Source: Treponema sp. (GTDB lineage Bacteria > Spirochaetota > Spirochaetia > Treponematales > Treponemataceae). Taken from it: DNA of 9,157 nt. The notes under the pieces were generated by a model. It saw nothing but the letters and a program-made list of their open reading frames with translations, was not told the origin of the DNA and did not search any database. Of this stretch, positions 1 to 6,543 are shown piece after piece; within the stretch, counting starts at the first letter, position 1, and each line of letters opens with the position of its first letter. The DNA lies in assembly GCA_012799545.1 (NCBI GenBank), contig JAAZLA010000165.1, positions 1 through 9,157 on the forward strand, read 5' to 3'. The position numbers and the translations under genes were made by a program.

Positions 1-1
1 A

Positions 2-40
2 AAAACACAGGTGAAAGAATTTACAGAAGTTCTCGTATAA
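2..40 (+). CDS. Possible 3' end of an upstream gene (partial)
   Basis: Frame 2 is open from the left edge and would encode the C-terminal residues KTQVKEFTEVLV before a TAA at 38-40. The charged/hydrophobic alternation looks like a genuine protein tail, and the strong terminator 21 bp further on implies that a plus-strand transcript ends here. Frame 1 is also open to a TAA at 55-57, so the reading frame is not certain. Too little is present to name a product. Confidence 0.4.
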   Translation, partial: KTQVKEFTEVLV

Positions 41-60
41 TTTTATATCGATACTAAAGA

Positions 61-100
61 AAGCTGCCTTTTTACACTTTGTAAGAGGGCAGTTTTTTTT
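61..100 (+). terminator. Rho-independent terminator of the upstream gene
   Basis: A 12-bp stem pairs 64-75 (beginning CTGCC) with 81-92 (ending GGCAG), with two G-T wobbles, closed by the 5-nt loop ACTTT. An uninterrupted run of eight T follows at 93-100, and A-T pairs extend the base of the stem. This is a textbook intrinsic terminator for plus-strand transcription entering from the left. It insulates ttcA, which therefore needs its own promoter. Confidence 0.9.
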
Positions 101-148
101 GCACTCTGTATGTTTTCTTGTATTATTTTATTGCAAATATGTTATAGT
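99..148 (+). promoter_or_regulatory. Candidate promoter(s) for ttcA
   Basis: Two sigma70-like arrangements are visible. The first is TTGTAT (118-123), a 19-bp spacer and TATAGT (143-148), whose -10 box ends only 5 nt before the ATG at 154 and would give a leaderless mRNA. The second is TTGCAC (99-104), a 16-bp spacer and TATTAT (121-126), which would start near 133 and leave a leader of about 20 nt without a recognisable Shine-Dalgarno. The second has the better spacing, the first the better -10 box. No purine-rich ribosome site lies between 130 and 153. Confidence 0.5.
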
Positions 149-153
149 AGCCT

Positions 154-876
154 ATGAAAAAAAACAAAGTGTTTTCCCTCATCGATAAGGCTGTCTTTGA
201 TTTTTCTCTTTTAGAAGATGGCGACAGTATTTTAATCGGTGCATCGGGTGGTAAAGATTCTACCATACTTGCTGAATATTTAAGTCAAAGAAAAAAACAA
301 AGGAGAGAAAATTTTAGCCTTGCAGCGCTTCACATAGGAACAGATATAAGTCCACCATTGAGCGAAGAAATAAAAGCCTTGTACAAGGACTGGGGTATAG
401 CCCTACATATCCAAGAGTTTTCTGTTTTGGATCGTGTGCGTGAAGGAAAGAAAATGAACTGCTGGTGGTGTTCTACACAAAGAAGAACTGCGCTGAACAA
501 TTTTGCGCTGGAGGGAAGTTTTAACAAAATTGCCCTCGGCCACCATCTGGATGATGTTTTGGAAACCCTATTGATGAATGCGGTGAACAAGGCTGAGCTT
601 TCTACGATGATTCCTAAACTGCCCTATGAAAAATATCCGGTAACGATAATTCGCCCGCTTTATTATGTAGATGAAAAATCTATTATACTTCGCGCAAAAA
701 AAGAAGGCTTTGCAAGCTTTACTTGTAGCTGCGATTATCAAGCTTTTTCTGAGCGAAAAAATATGAGAGAAAAATTACGAGTTCTTACTGATGGAAGCTT
801 TGATGCAAAGATGCGTTTATTATCTTCCCTGCAAAATATAAAAGCCGATTATCTCCCTCAAAAAACAAAAGTCTGA
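154..876 (+). CDS. ttcA: TtcA-family tRNA 2-thiocytidine biosynthesis protein
   Basis: This 240-residue protein is a PP-loop ATPase of the TtcA type. In this family the enzyme adenylates C32 of certain tRNAs and replaces the 2-oxygen with sulfur, using ATP and a [4Fe-4S] cluster fed by a cysteine desulfurase. Visible signatures are the PP-loop SGGKDS at residues 31-36, a CxxC pair (C103, C106) followed by basic residues, and the family block ALGHHLDDVLETLL at 127-140. A late cysteine cluster, CSC at 191-193, can supply the third cluster ligand; in E. coli TtcA the cluster is held by a CxxC pair plus one downstream Cys. The protein is shorter than the roughly 310-residue E. coli enzyme, mostly at the ends. 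The ATG at 154 was chosen because the PP-loop then lies about 30 residues in, although no ribosome site precedes it. The gene stands alone and converges on pncB. A related PP-loop thiolase acting on another base is possible. Confidence 0.83.
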   Translation: MKKNKVFSLIDKAVFDFSLLEDGDSILIGASGGKDSTILAEYLSQRKKQRRENFSLAALHIGTDISPPLSEEIKALYKDWGIALHIQEFSVLDRVREGKKMNCWWCSTQRRTALNNFALEGSFNKIALGHHLDDVLETLLMNAVNKAELSTMIPKLPYEKYPVTIIRPLYYVDEKSIILRAKKEGFASFTCSCDYQAFSERKNMREKLRVLTDGSFDAKMRLLSSLQNIKADYLPQKTKV

Positions 877-910
877 TGAGGAGCTTCTCTTTTATATCGC
901 AGTCTTTTTT
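861..910. terminator. Probable bidirectional terminator between ttcA and pncB
   Basis: Bases 867-875 (AAAAGTCTG) pair with 900-908 (CAGTCTTTT) except for one T-T mismatch, and a small GAGG/TCTC hairpin (878-881 with 886-889) can form inside the loop. On the plus strand the right arm runs into T905-T910. On the minus strand the arm is followed by a T-rich stretch (complement of 861-866). It could therefore stop both convergent transcripts. It overlaps the last codons of ttcA and reaches the pncB stop codon at 909-911. The long loop (24 nt) and the mismatch make it weaker than the terminator at 61-100. Confidence 0.5.
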
Positions 911-2363
911 AATGTCCGAGTCGGTTTTGAATATGTTTGAGCTTTAAGTCCTTTAAGCCCTCGCTTATAGAAACCTTATACACATGGGGATTTAACAATC
1001 GCTTATAGGAATTGTCAAAGCTATTTAGTTGCCGAATCATTGTTTCGCGACTTTCTTGGAGTTCAGCTGTATTTGTTTTTTCTGTATCTAAGAGCTTTCC
1101 GTTTTTTATTTTTTGTTTTAGTAAAAGTTCAACCTTCGCAGGCTTAAAATTAAACTGTCTATAATCAATCGATGGATGATAAAAAGACTGACTTTTTTCA
1201 GTAGAAATTGTTTCGTCAATGAGGGAAATAATATCAGCCTTTGCCATACCGTCTTGGTCGTAGATGCGCCAGACATTTTTTATGCCGGGGTTTGTTGTTT
1301 TTTCTGGATTATCTGAAAACTTCATAGCGCTGTGCATTTTTCCTTCTGTATCAAAATGAGCAGATAATTTATACACACCAGTAAAGGAAGATTCATTTCC
1401 GCCGGTAACCATGTTGGTGCCAACGCCCCAGCTATCGATGGGTGCTTTTTGTAGCAGCAAGTTTTCGATAATCTCTTCCGATAGTTCGTTTGAAACAGTG
1501 ATAAAGGCATCGCGAAGACCTGCCGCATCGAGGCGTTTTCGCACTTCTACTGAAAGATAATGTATGTCTCCAGAGTCGAGGCGTACGCCAAAATTATAGC
1601 CTTTTTCTTTTAGTTTTTTTCCCACAAAGATAGCGTTTTCTATGCCTGAGCCGAGTGTTTCATAGGTGTCGATGAGAAAGATAGAGTTGTTTGGAAAAAG
1701 CTCTGCGTATGTTTCAAAGGCTTCTCGTTCACTGGGAAAAGACATAACCCATGAATGTGCCATTGTGCCTTTTACGGGGATGCCGTAGCGTTTTCCCGCG
1801 AGGGTATTGCTTGTAGAAGATGCTCCACCGATATAGGCAGCCCGTGATGCACTCATAGCGCCATCGGAGCCTTGTGCGCGACGAAGCCCAAACTCCATGA
1901 TGTTTCCATAGCCGCTTGAATGCCAGATACGAGCTGCTTTGGTTGCTATGAGGCTTTCAAAATTTATGCAATTTAAAACAAGTCCTTCGATTATCTGTGC
2001 TTCGATCATGTTTGCATGAACGCGAATTATTGGCTCATTTGGAAAAATAATAGAGCCTTCGTCCATTGCATAAAGGTCCCCTTGGAAATGAAAATCTTCG
2101 AGGTAGTCTAAAAAAGCCGGGTCAAAAAAATCGAGGGATGAAAGATAGGCGAGGTCTTCCTTTGAAAAGCAAAATTCGCTCAGTGTTTCCAAGAGTGGCT
2201 TGATTCCTGAAAAAACAGAAAAGCCTGCTTTAAATGCCTGTCTTCTAAAAAACATATCGAAGACAGCTGGTTGATTCATCTTATGCTTCCAAAAGCCTTG
2301 TGCCATGGTAAGTTCATAAAAGTCTGTAAAAAGTGCCGATTTTCTTATACATGATTTTTCCAT
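909..2363 (-). CDS. pncB: Nicotinate phosphoribosyltransferase
   Basis: This 484-residue cytosolic enzyme joins nicotinate to PRPP, with ATP hydrolysis, giving nicotinate mononucleotide in the Preiss-Handler route of NAD salvage. Family signatures run in order: TDFYELTMAQGFW (13-25) at the N-terminus, FGLRRAQG (158-165), GTMAHSW (199-205) with H203 in the position of the phosphorylated histidine, DTYETL (232-237), RLDSGD (261-266) and WGVGTNM (312-318), which belong to the phosphate/PRPP-binding barrel. Length is normal for the bacterial PncB group. The ATG at 2363 is preceded by AGGAA six bases upstream, which fixes the start. The gene lies 23 bp downstream of sbcC on the same strand and is probably the last gene of the sbcD-sbcC-pncB transcript. 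A hairpin covers the junction. No truncation or missing key residue is seen. Confidence 0.96.
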   Translation of the reverse strand: MEKSCIRKSALFTDFYELTMAQGFWKHKMNQPAVFDMFFRRQAFKAGFSVFSGIKPLLETLSEFCFSKEDLAYLSSLDFFDPAFLDYLEDFHFQGDLYAMDEGSIIFPNEPIIRVHANMIEAQIIEGLVLNCINFESLIATKAARIWHSSGYGNIMEFGLRRAQGSDGAMSASRAAYIGGASSTSNTLAGKRYGIPVKGTMAHSWVMSFPSEREAFETYAELFPNNSIFLIDTYETLGSGIENAIFVGKKLKEKGYNFGVRLDSGDIHYLSVEVRKRLDAAGLRDAFITVSNELSEEIIENLLLQKAPIDSWGVGTNMVTGGNESSFTGVYKLSAHFDTEGKMHSAMKFSDNPEKTTNPGIKNVWRIYDQDGMAKADIISLIDETISTEKSQSFYHPSIDYRQFNFKPAKVELLLKQKIKNGKLLDTEKTNTAELQESRETMIRQLNSFDNSYKRLLNPHVYKVSISEGLKDLKLKHIQNRLGH

Positions 2364-2369
2364 GTTTTC

Positions 2370-2374
2370 TTCCT
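2370..2374 (-). promoter_or_regulatory. Shine-Dalgarno of pncB
   Basis: On the minus strand AGGAA lies 6 nt before the pncB ATG, inside a longer purine run (GAAAGGAAG). It sits 9 bp downstream of the hairpin at 2384-2410 and is left single-stranded by it. It contrasts with ttcA, sbcD and valS, which have no comparable site. Confidence 0.8.
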
Positions 2375-2383
2375 TTCTTTGTG

Positions 2384-2410
2384 AGCCTAAACGCCGATGA
2401 GGCTTAGGCT
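2384..2410 (-). repeat. Intercistronic hairpin spanning the sbcC stop codon
   Basis: AGCCTAA (2384-2390) is perfectly complementary to TTAGGCT (2404-2410). Inside it, GCC (2393-2395) pairs with GGC (2401-2403) across the 5-nt loop GATGA, with a 2-nt bulge at 2391-2392. This gives 10 paired bases. The sbcC TAG stop (2387-2389) is inside one arm. No T-run follows on the minus strand, so it is not an ordinary terminator. It could stabilise or mark a processing point in the mRNA, or tune pncB expression; that role is inference. The other arm encodes the final sbcC residues. Confidence 0.65.
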
Positions 2411-5260
2411 ACTACCTTTATTTGATTTGTGTACGATAATTTGCGAATTAATACGTGAACCAAGATCTCCGACGTGGGAGATTAAACCTACTACTCTTTC
2501 TGAGCGAATTTCATCGATGATGCCAAGAGCGAGTTCTAAGCTTTCTGGGTCAAGGGAGCCAAATCCTTCATCGATAAAAAGTGAATCGATACTGATGCCT
2601 CCAGACCTTGATTGTACAACATCGGTGAGTGCGAGTGCAAGACTAATCGAAGCGATAAAGGTTTCACCGCCGGAAAGGGTAGAGGGAGGGCGATTTTTTC
2701 CTGTGAAGGAGTCAAAGATTTCTATTTCCAATCCCTTGTATCCTCTGCCTCCTGCATTTTCAGTTTTAAGGGAAAAGGTATACCGACCACTTGAAAGTTT
2801 TTCTAAACGTTTTGTTGCATAGATAATAATTTCTTCTAAAAACAAGCTTAAAACCCAGGCGTCGAGCGGTGTTTTCTTTTCGTTATTTCCAGAAAGCAAA
2901 TTGTTAAGATGAGCTATCACCTCAGATTCTTTTTGTAAGGCCGCAAGTTTTTGGCTGTTCTCAGCGTATTGTTCTGCATATTGCCTTTCTTTCGATAGCC
3001 CTGCTTGTAATTCTTCTATCTCTTCGTCTATTTCCTTTTGTTTCGCAGTATTGCTTTCTATTTCAATAAGGGTTTTGTCTAGAAGTTCTCTAAGCAAGGA
3101 GAGAGACTTTGTTTCAAATAGTGCTATTTCATCTAGCTCGGATATAAAAAGTGCTGATTTTTCTAGTGCTTTTTTTGCTTCATCAATTTGTCCGGCAAGT
3201 GTATTGCGTTTTTTTTCTAAGGATGTGCATTCGTCTTTATAGCTAGCTACTTCAGCTGTTTGAGAGTCAAAGTCTTTTTTCAGAAGCTGCATGCTTTGTG
3301 TTGAAAGGTATTGTAGTCTAAGTCCTTGTTTGGAAGCTTCTTCGTTTTTTTTGATTGCATACTTTTGGTAGATTTCTTTTAGAAGTTCTTTGTACTGTTC
3401 TTCCATCTGGAGGACATGGCTTTCTGCGGTTTTGATACTCTGTGTCAAAAGTGCCGCATCCATTTTAAGCGCATCTCTTTCGCTTTCTGCTTGTATTATA
3501 GTATCTTTGCAGGTGTTTATTTCCTTACTGAGTCGCTCCTTTTCTTTTTCATCATTTTTTTTCTTTTCTATTTTTATACTGAGCCCTTGTATTTCTTCTT
3601 CTATTGTTGTTTGTTTTTTTATTGCATCAGCTAAATCTTCTTTATTTTCTATACGAGATAGATTTTCTTTTGCAAGTGATAGCTCAGTAGTATTTGCTGT
3701 TTGAATCCTTTCTTTTTCTCTCAGGTTTTTTTCTGCCACAGCTATAAGATTTTTTTGACTTTGTATTTTTTCTTCAAGAGATAAAAGGCTGTCCACAGGT
3801 TTTGCTTTTTGTGGATGCTCTTTTGAGCCACATACGGGACAAGCGTTTCCACTTTCCAATTTTTCTGCAAGTAGAGAAGCTTGAAAGGCTTCTTTGTTTT
3901 TTTCATCCTCTGCGATAAAATCAGACAAAATATTTTTTGCATTTTCGGTATCATTGGATAAGATTTCTATTTCCTTATTTATATCTTGTGTTTTTTTTTC
4001 GAGTTTTTCGATTGTTGTTTCTAGTTCTATTCTTTTTTTTATCTCGGCTATCTTTTCATTCTCTTTGTGTAGTTCTTTTTCCTTTTTATTTTTTTCTTCA
4101 AGAAGGTCTACGAGTTTTTCTTTGTCTTGACTTAGGTCTTCAAGTTTTTTTTCATAGCCTCTGAGATTTTTCTCTAGCTCTGAGATTTTATGTGTATTGA
4201 TACTTTGTTTGTTTTCAAGTTTGGATTTTTTATCAAACCCTTCTTCACATTCCTTAATATATTTTTCTGTCTTAATAAATTCTTTTAAAGCGGCATCCAT
4301 TGCTATGAGTTTTTTTTCAATTAGTTCAATATTTGCCTTTTCTTTTTGAAGTCTTTCAAAGGAAATCTTTGTCTTCTGTTCTTCTTCCAGATAAGACTCA
4401 TAATTTTCTTTTCTGTTTATGACTTGCTCGAGGTGTATTTTTTTTTCTGTTTTTTTAGATACTGCAGAATTGAGCTTTACTCTTTCTTCCTTTAGTTCTG
4501 TAATTTTTGTATTGAAGATTTCTTGTTTTTTATCCGTCTCTTCTGGTGAAAATACTTTTCGCAATTCTAAAAGATTTGTTTCGAGATTTGCACTCTGAGC
4601 GCTAAAGTTTTTTGTTTTTTCTCCCACTGTGGATATAAAGTTTTTATAGATTTCTACAGGAAAAAGCGTGCTTAAAGACTCCCGTCTTTGTTGTGAGTTT
4701 TGCTTGAGAAACTGGGCAAATTCTCCCTGCGGAAGTAAAATGATGGTACTGAATTCTGTTGCAGTTAAACCGAGGATAGATTCTATTTTTTTATTTCCTT
4801 CACTCAGATTATCAGTTAGAATTTTCCATTCGCTAGTATTTCCATCGTTTTGAAACAAGCTATCTTCTTCGAAACGGGCATCTTGTTTTGTATCATTCGA
4901 TTCTTTTATTTCAAGGACGAGAGAAGATGGCTTTTCTGCAATAGTTTTATTTTTTGTTTCATAGAGGTAGGGGAGCGTCCTTTTTACTCGAAAGCTATCT
5001 TCTTTTACTTGAAAGCAGAGTTCTATAAAGGCATCTTCTCCTGCTTTTGCAAAATCGCTTTTGCATTTTCGTATATCTTGTTTTTCTCTTGTGCCAGGAA
5101 GTTTTCCGTAGAGGGCATAGCATACTGCATCGAAGATAGTTGTTTTCCCTGAGCCAGTGTTTCCGTAAATCAAGAAAATATCTTCAAGGAGGCTAAAGTC
5201 GATTTCATTTTCTCCAACAAAGGGACCAAAGTTTTTGAGTTTGAGTTTTTCTATCTTCAT
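2387..5260 (-). CDS. sbcC: SbcC, SMC-like ATPase subunit of the SbcCD nuclease
   Basis: This 957-residue protein is the Rad50-type partner of SbcD. The complex opens DNA hairpins and trims blocked double-strand ends in an ATP-dependent way. The N-terminal ATPase half carries Walker A GNTGSGKTT (33-41) and the Q-loop region LLPQGEFAQFL (175-185). Very long Lys/Glu-rich coiled coils (roughly 215-470 and 485-790) flank the zinc hook CPVC (C474, C477), where two molecules dimerise through one zinc. The C-terminal half has the ABC signature LSGGET (about 862-867), Walker B with catalytic Glu in SLFIDEGFGSLD (about 893-904), and a late switch histidine (ISHVGDL, about 927-933). Length is slightly below E. 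coli SbcC (about 1,050). The ATG at 5260 overlaps the sbcD stop as ATGA, which suggests translational coupling. The coding strand is extremely A-rich, so the opposite strand shows spurious Phe/Ser-rich frames. No frameshift is seen. Confidence 0.96.
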   Translation of the reverse strand: MKIEKLKLKNFGPFVGENEIDFSLLEDIFLIYGNTGSGKTTIFDAVCYALYGKLPGTREKQDIRKCKSDFAKAGEDAFIELCFQVKEDSFRVKRTLPYLYETKNKTIAEKPSSLVLEIKESNDTKQDARFEEDSLFQNDGNTSEWKILTDNLSEGNKKIESILGLTATEFSTIILLPQGEFAQFLKQNSQQRRESLSTLFPVEIYKNFISTVGEKTKNFSAQSANLETNLLELRKVFSPEETDKKQEIFNTKITELKEERVKLNSAVSKKTEKKIHLEQVINRKENYESYLEEEQKTKISFERLQKEKANIELIEKKLIAMDAALKEFIKTEKYIKECEEGFDKKSKLENKQSINTHKISELEKNLRGYEKKLEDLSQDKEKLVDLLEEKNKKEKELHKENEKIAEIKKRIELETTIEKLEKKTQDINKEIEILSNDTENAKNILSDFIAEDEKNKEAFQASLLAEKLESGNACPVCGSKEHPQKAKPVDSLLSLEEKIQSQKNLIAVAEKNLREKERIQTANTTELSLAKENLSRIENKEDLADAIKKQTTIEEEIQGLSIKIEKKKNDEKEKERLSKEINTCKDTIIQAESERDALKMDAALLTQSIKTAESHVLQMEEQYKELLKEIYQKYAIKKNEEASKQGLRLQYLSTQSMQLLKKDFDSQTAEVASYKDECTSLEKKRNTLAGQIDEAKKALEKSALFISELDEIALFETKSLSLLRELLDKTLIEIESNTAKQKEIDEEIEELQAGLSKERQYAEQYAENSQKLAALQKESEVIAHLNNLLSGNNEKKTPLDAWVLSLFLEEIIIYATKRLEKLSSGRYTFSLKTENAGGRGYKGLEIEIFDSFTGKNRPPSTLSGGETFIASISLALALTDVVQSRSGGISIDSLFIDEGFGSLDPESLELALGIIDEIRSERVVGLISHVGDLGSRINSQIIVHKSNKGSSLSLIGV

Positions 5261-6483
5261 TGGATTTCCTTTTCTTGTTTTTCTTTTTCTATGCTCATAG
5301 CCAAAGACAAAAGTTTTTCAACTTCATTTTTATCAAGGCTTGTATCTACATCTTTTATAAAAAGATTTAAAATATCTGCAAAGGAATTCTTTTTCTCTAA
5401 GACTTCTTTTCGTTCTGTTAAAAGCGATGAACCTTCTTGTTTAGAAAGTGCGTAACTTTGGTTTATAGAAAGTAGATAGGGAAATTTTGATCGCAATAAT
5501 TGCATGGGGTTTTCTATAAGATTTGCATCCTTCAGTTTTATCTCAAGATATTCTTCTCGATGGGCGTCAAATCTGTCTTTGCTAAAAAAGTCTGAAAAGC
5601 TTCCTTCAAGCTGTGTCATTTTTCGCAAAGGTTCTATGGGTATTTTTTTTATAGATGCTATCTTATTTTTTTCTGTATCGATGCTGACGGACAAAAAAGA
5701 TTTATCTCCTTCCCCAAAGGAGTAGGCGATGGGGGCGCCAGAATAATACACGGCAGCAGAATCGTTTTCAAAAACTTTTTGGCTTTTGTGTAAGTGTCCG
5801 AGGGCGGTATAGGTGAAGGGAGAAAAAAGATTTGCGTTTACATACTCGGCTGTTCCCACTATTGTGCGCTCTGAATCGCTTTCACTTCCACCGAGGGTAA
5901 AAAGATGGGCGCTCAAAAGGCTTGGTAAAGAGTTTTTTTCTAAGCCTTCTTTTATTTCAAGTGCTTCCTTTTCTTCTTGGATTTTTTCGATAACAAAGGA
6001 AAGCATTTCCTCTTGACTGCGCCGTTTTTCAGAGCCTTCTTGTCCATGTAAAAAACCTGCTGTTAAAAAGGGAATTTGAAAGACAGCGAGCCTTTCTTCT
6101 CCTTTTTTTAAGAGAGTCGCTTTTAGGGAATCGCTAAACTTTGTTGCGATGTGGATATTTTGATTTTTTAAAAGTTCAGAGGCATAAGAAAGGCGAGCTG
6201 CGGAGTCGTGGTTTCCGGGATGAAGAAAAAGAGCAAGTTCTGGGTTTTCTTTTTTTACTTCGGTTAAAAAGCTATCAAAAAGACTGATTGCTTCGGGATT
6301 GGGGATGGAGCGGTCGTAAATATCGCCAGAAATGACGAGGGCGGAATAAGGATCCTTTGCTGCATTGGCTTTTCTTAGAATGTCTTTTAGAAGGGCTAAG
6401 ACTTTTTTTTGGTCTTCTATGAGAGAATGCTCGTATATAACTTTTCCAAGATGGAGGTCTGCGGTATGCAAAATATGTATCAT
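5257..6483 (-). CDS. sbcD: SbcD, Mre11-type exonuclease subunit of SbcCD
   Basis: This 408-residue metallophosphoesterase is the nuclease subunit. With SbcC it acts as a Mn-dependent 3'-5' exonuclease and hairpin endonuclease. All phosphoesterase motifs are present in order: DLHLG with D9 and H11, GDIYD (53-57), GNHD (90-93) with the catalytic His, SAH (H193) and GHLH (229-232). These residues hold two metal ions. The rest (about 280-408) is the capping and SbcC-binding region, ending in a Lys/Glu-rich helix. The length matches E. coli SbcD (400). It is the first gene of the operon and shares ATGA with sbcC. The ATG at 6483 was chosen because the phosphoesterase fold starts immediately (IHILHTADLH). 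No Shine-Dalgarno is present, and the -10 box ends 6 nt upstream. Confidence 0.96.
   Translation of the reverse strand: MIHILHTADLHLGKVIYEHSLIEDQKKVLALLKDILRKANAAKDPYSALVISGDIYDRSIPNPEAISLFDSFLTEVKKENPELALFLHPGNHDSAARLSYASELLKNQNIHIATKFSDSLKATLLKKGEERLAVFQIPFLTAGFLHGQEGSEKRRSQEEMLSFVIEKIQEEKEALEIKEGLEKNSLPSLLSAHLFTLGGSESDSERTIVGTAEYVNANLFSPFTYTALGHLHKSQKVFENDSAAVYYSGAPIAYSFGEGDKSFLSVSIDTEKNKIASIKKIPIEPLRKMTQLEGSFSDFFSKDRFDAHREEYLEIKLKDANLIENPMQLLRSKFPYLLSINQSYALSKQEGSSLLTERKEVLEKKNSFADILNLFIKDVDTSLDKNEVEKLLSLAMSIEKEKQEKEIQ
5266..5270 (-). promoter_or_regulatory. Shine-Dalgarno of sbcC
   Basis: AGGAA on the minus strand lies 5 nt before the sbcC ATG and inside the last codons of sbcD. It supports the 5260 start and, together with the ATGA overlap, efficient reinitiation so that the two subunits are made together. 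Confidence 0.8.
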
Positions 6484-6489
6484 AGAAAA

Positions 6490-6518
6490 AGTATAGCATT
6501 TTAAGCATTGAAACTCAA
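6490..6518 (-). promoter_or_regulatory. Promoter of the sbcD-sbcC-pncB operon
   Basis: Read on the minus strand: -35 TTGAGT (6518-6513), a 17-bp spacer and -10 TATACT (6495-6490). The A of the sbcD ATG (6483) is 7 bases past the -10 box, where transcription usually begins. The predicted mRNA therefore has no 5' leader. The -35 shares base 6513 with the -35 box of the divergent valS promoter. Spacing and both hexamers are close to the sigma70 consensus. Confidence 0.75.
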
Positions 6519-6536
6519 ACGAAAAAAGAGTATTAT
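6508..6536 (+). promoter_or_regulatory. Promoter of valS
   Basis: -35 TTGAAA (6508-6513), a 17-bp spacer and -10 TATTAT (6531-6536). Seven bases separate the -10 box from the valS ATG at 6544, so transcription should begin at or within a base or two of the start codon. No Shine-Dalgarno lies between; the only purine run (around 6521-6530) is too far upstream and would not be transcribed. No T-box leader, which often precedes synthetase genes in Firmicutes, can fit in this 60-bp gap. Confidence 0.75.
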
Positions 6537-6543
6537 TTACGCT

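Noticed and set aside
36..41. TATAAT as a -10 box
   Set aside because: No -35-like hexamer lies at a suitable distance upstream, and the strong terminator at 61-100 would stop any transcript beginning there.
2397..5152. Several plus-strand open frames (for example 2397-2822, 3390-3704, 3894-4130, 4850-5152) opposite sbcC
   Set aside because: They are Phe/Ser-rich reverse complements of the A-rich SbcC coding strand, overlap each other, match no family I recognise and lie over conserved SbcC motifs.
5504..6016. Plus-strand open frames opposite sbcD (5504-5725, 5813-6016)
   Set aside because: Antisense shadows of a fully conserved sbcD; Ser/Phe-rich with no plausible domain.
2387..6483. sbcD-sbcC as part of an anti-phage defence island
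   Set aside because: Both proteins have full canonical SbcCD motifs and lengths, and the neighbours (pncB, valS, ttcA) are housekeeping genes. No restriction, toxin, CRISPR or mobile genes are nearby.
6275..6508. Minus-strand frame overlapping the start of sbcD
   Set aside because: Out of frame with sbcD, Arg/Ser-rich shadow sequence, and its start lies upstream of the predicted transcription start.
6484..6543. T-box or other riboswitch controlling valS
   Set aside because: The gap is only 60 bp and is filled by the two promoters; the predicted transcript has no leader to hold one.
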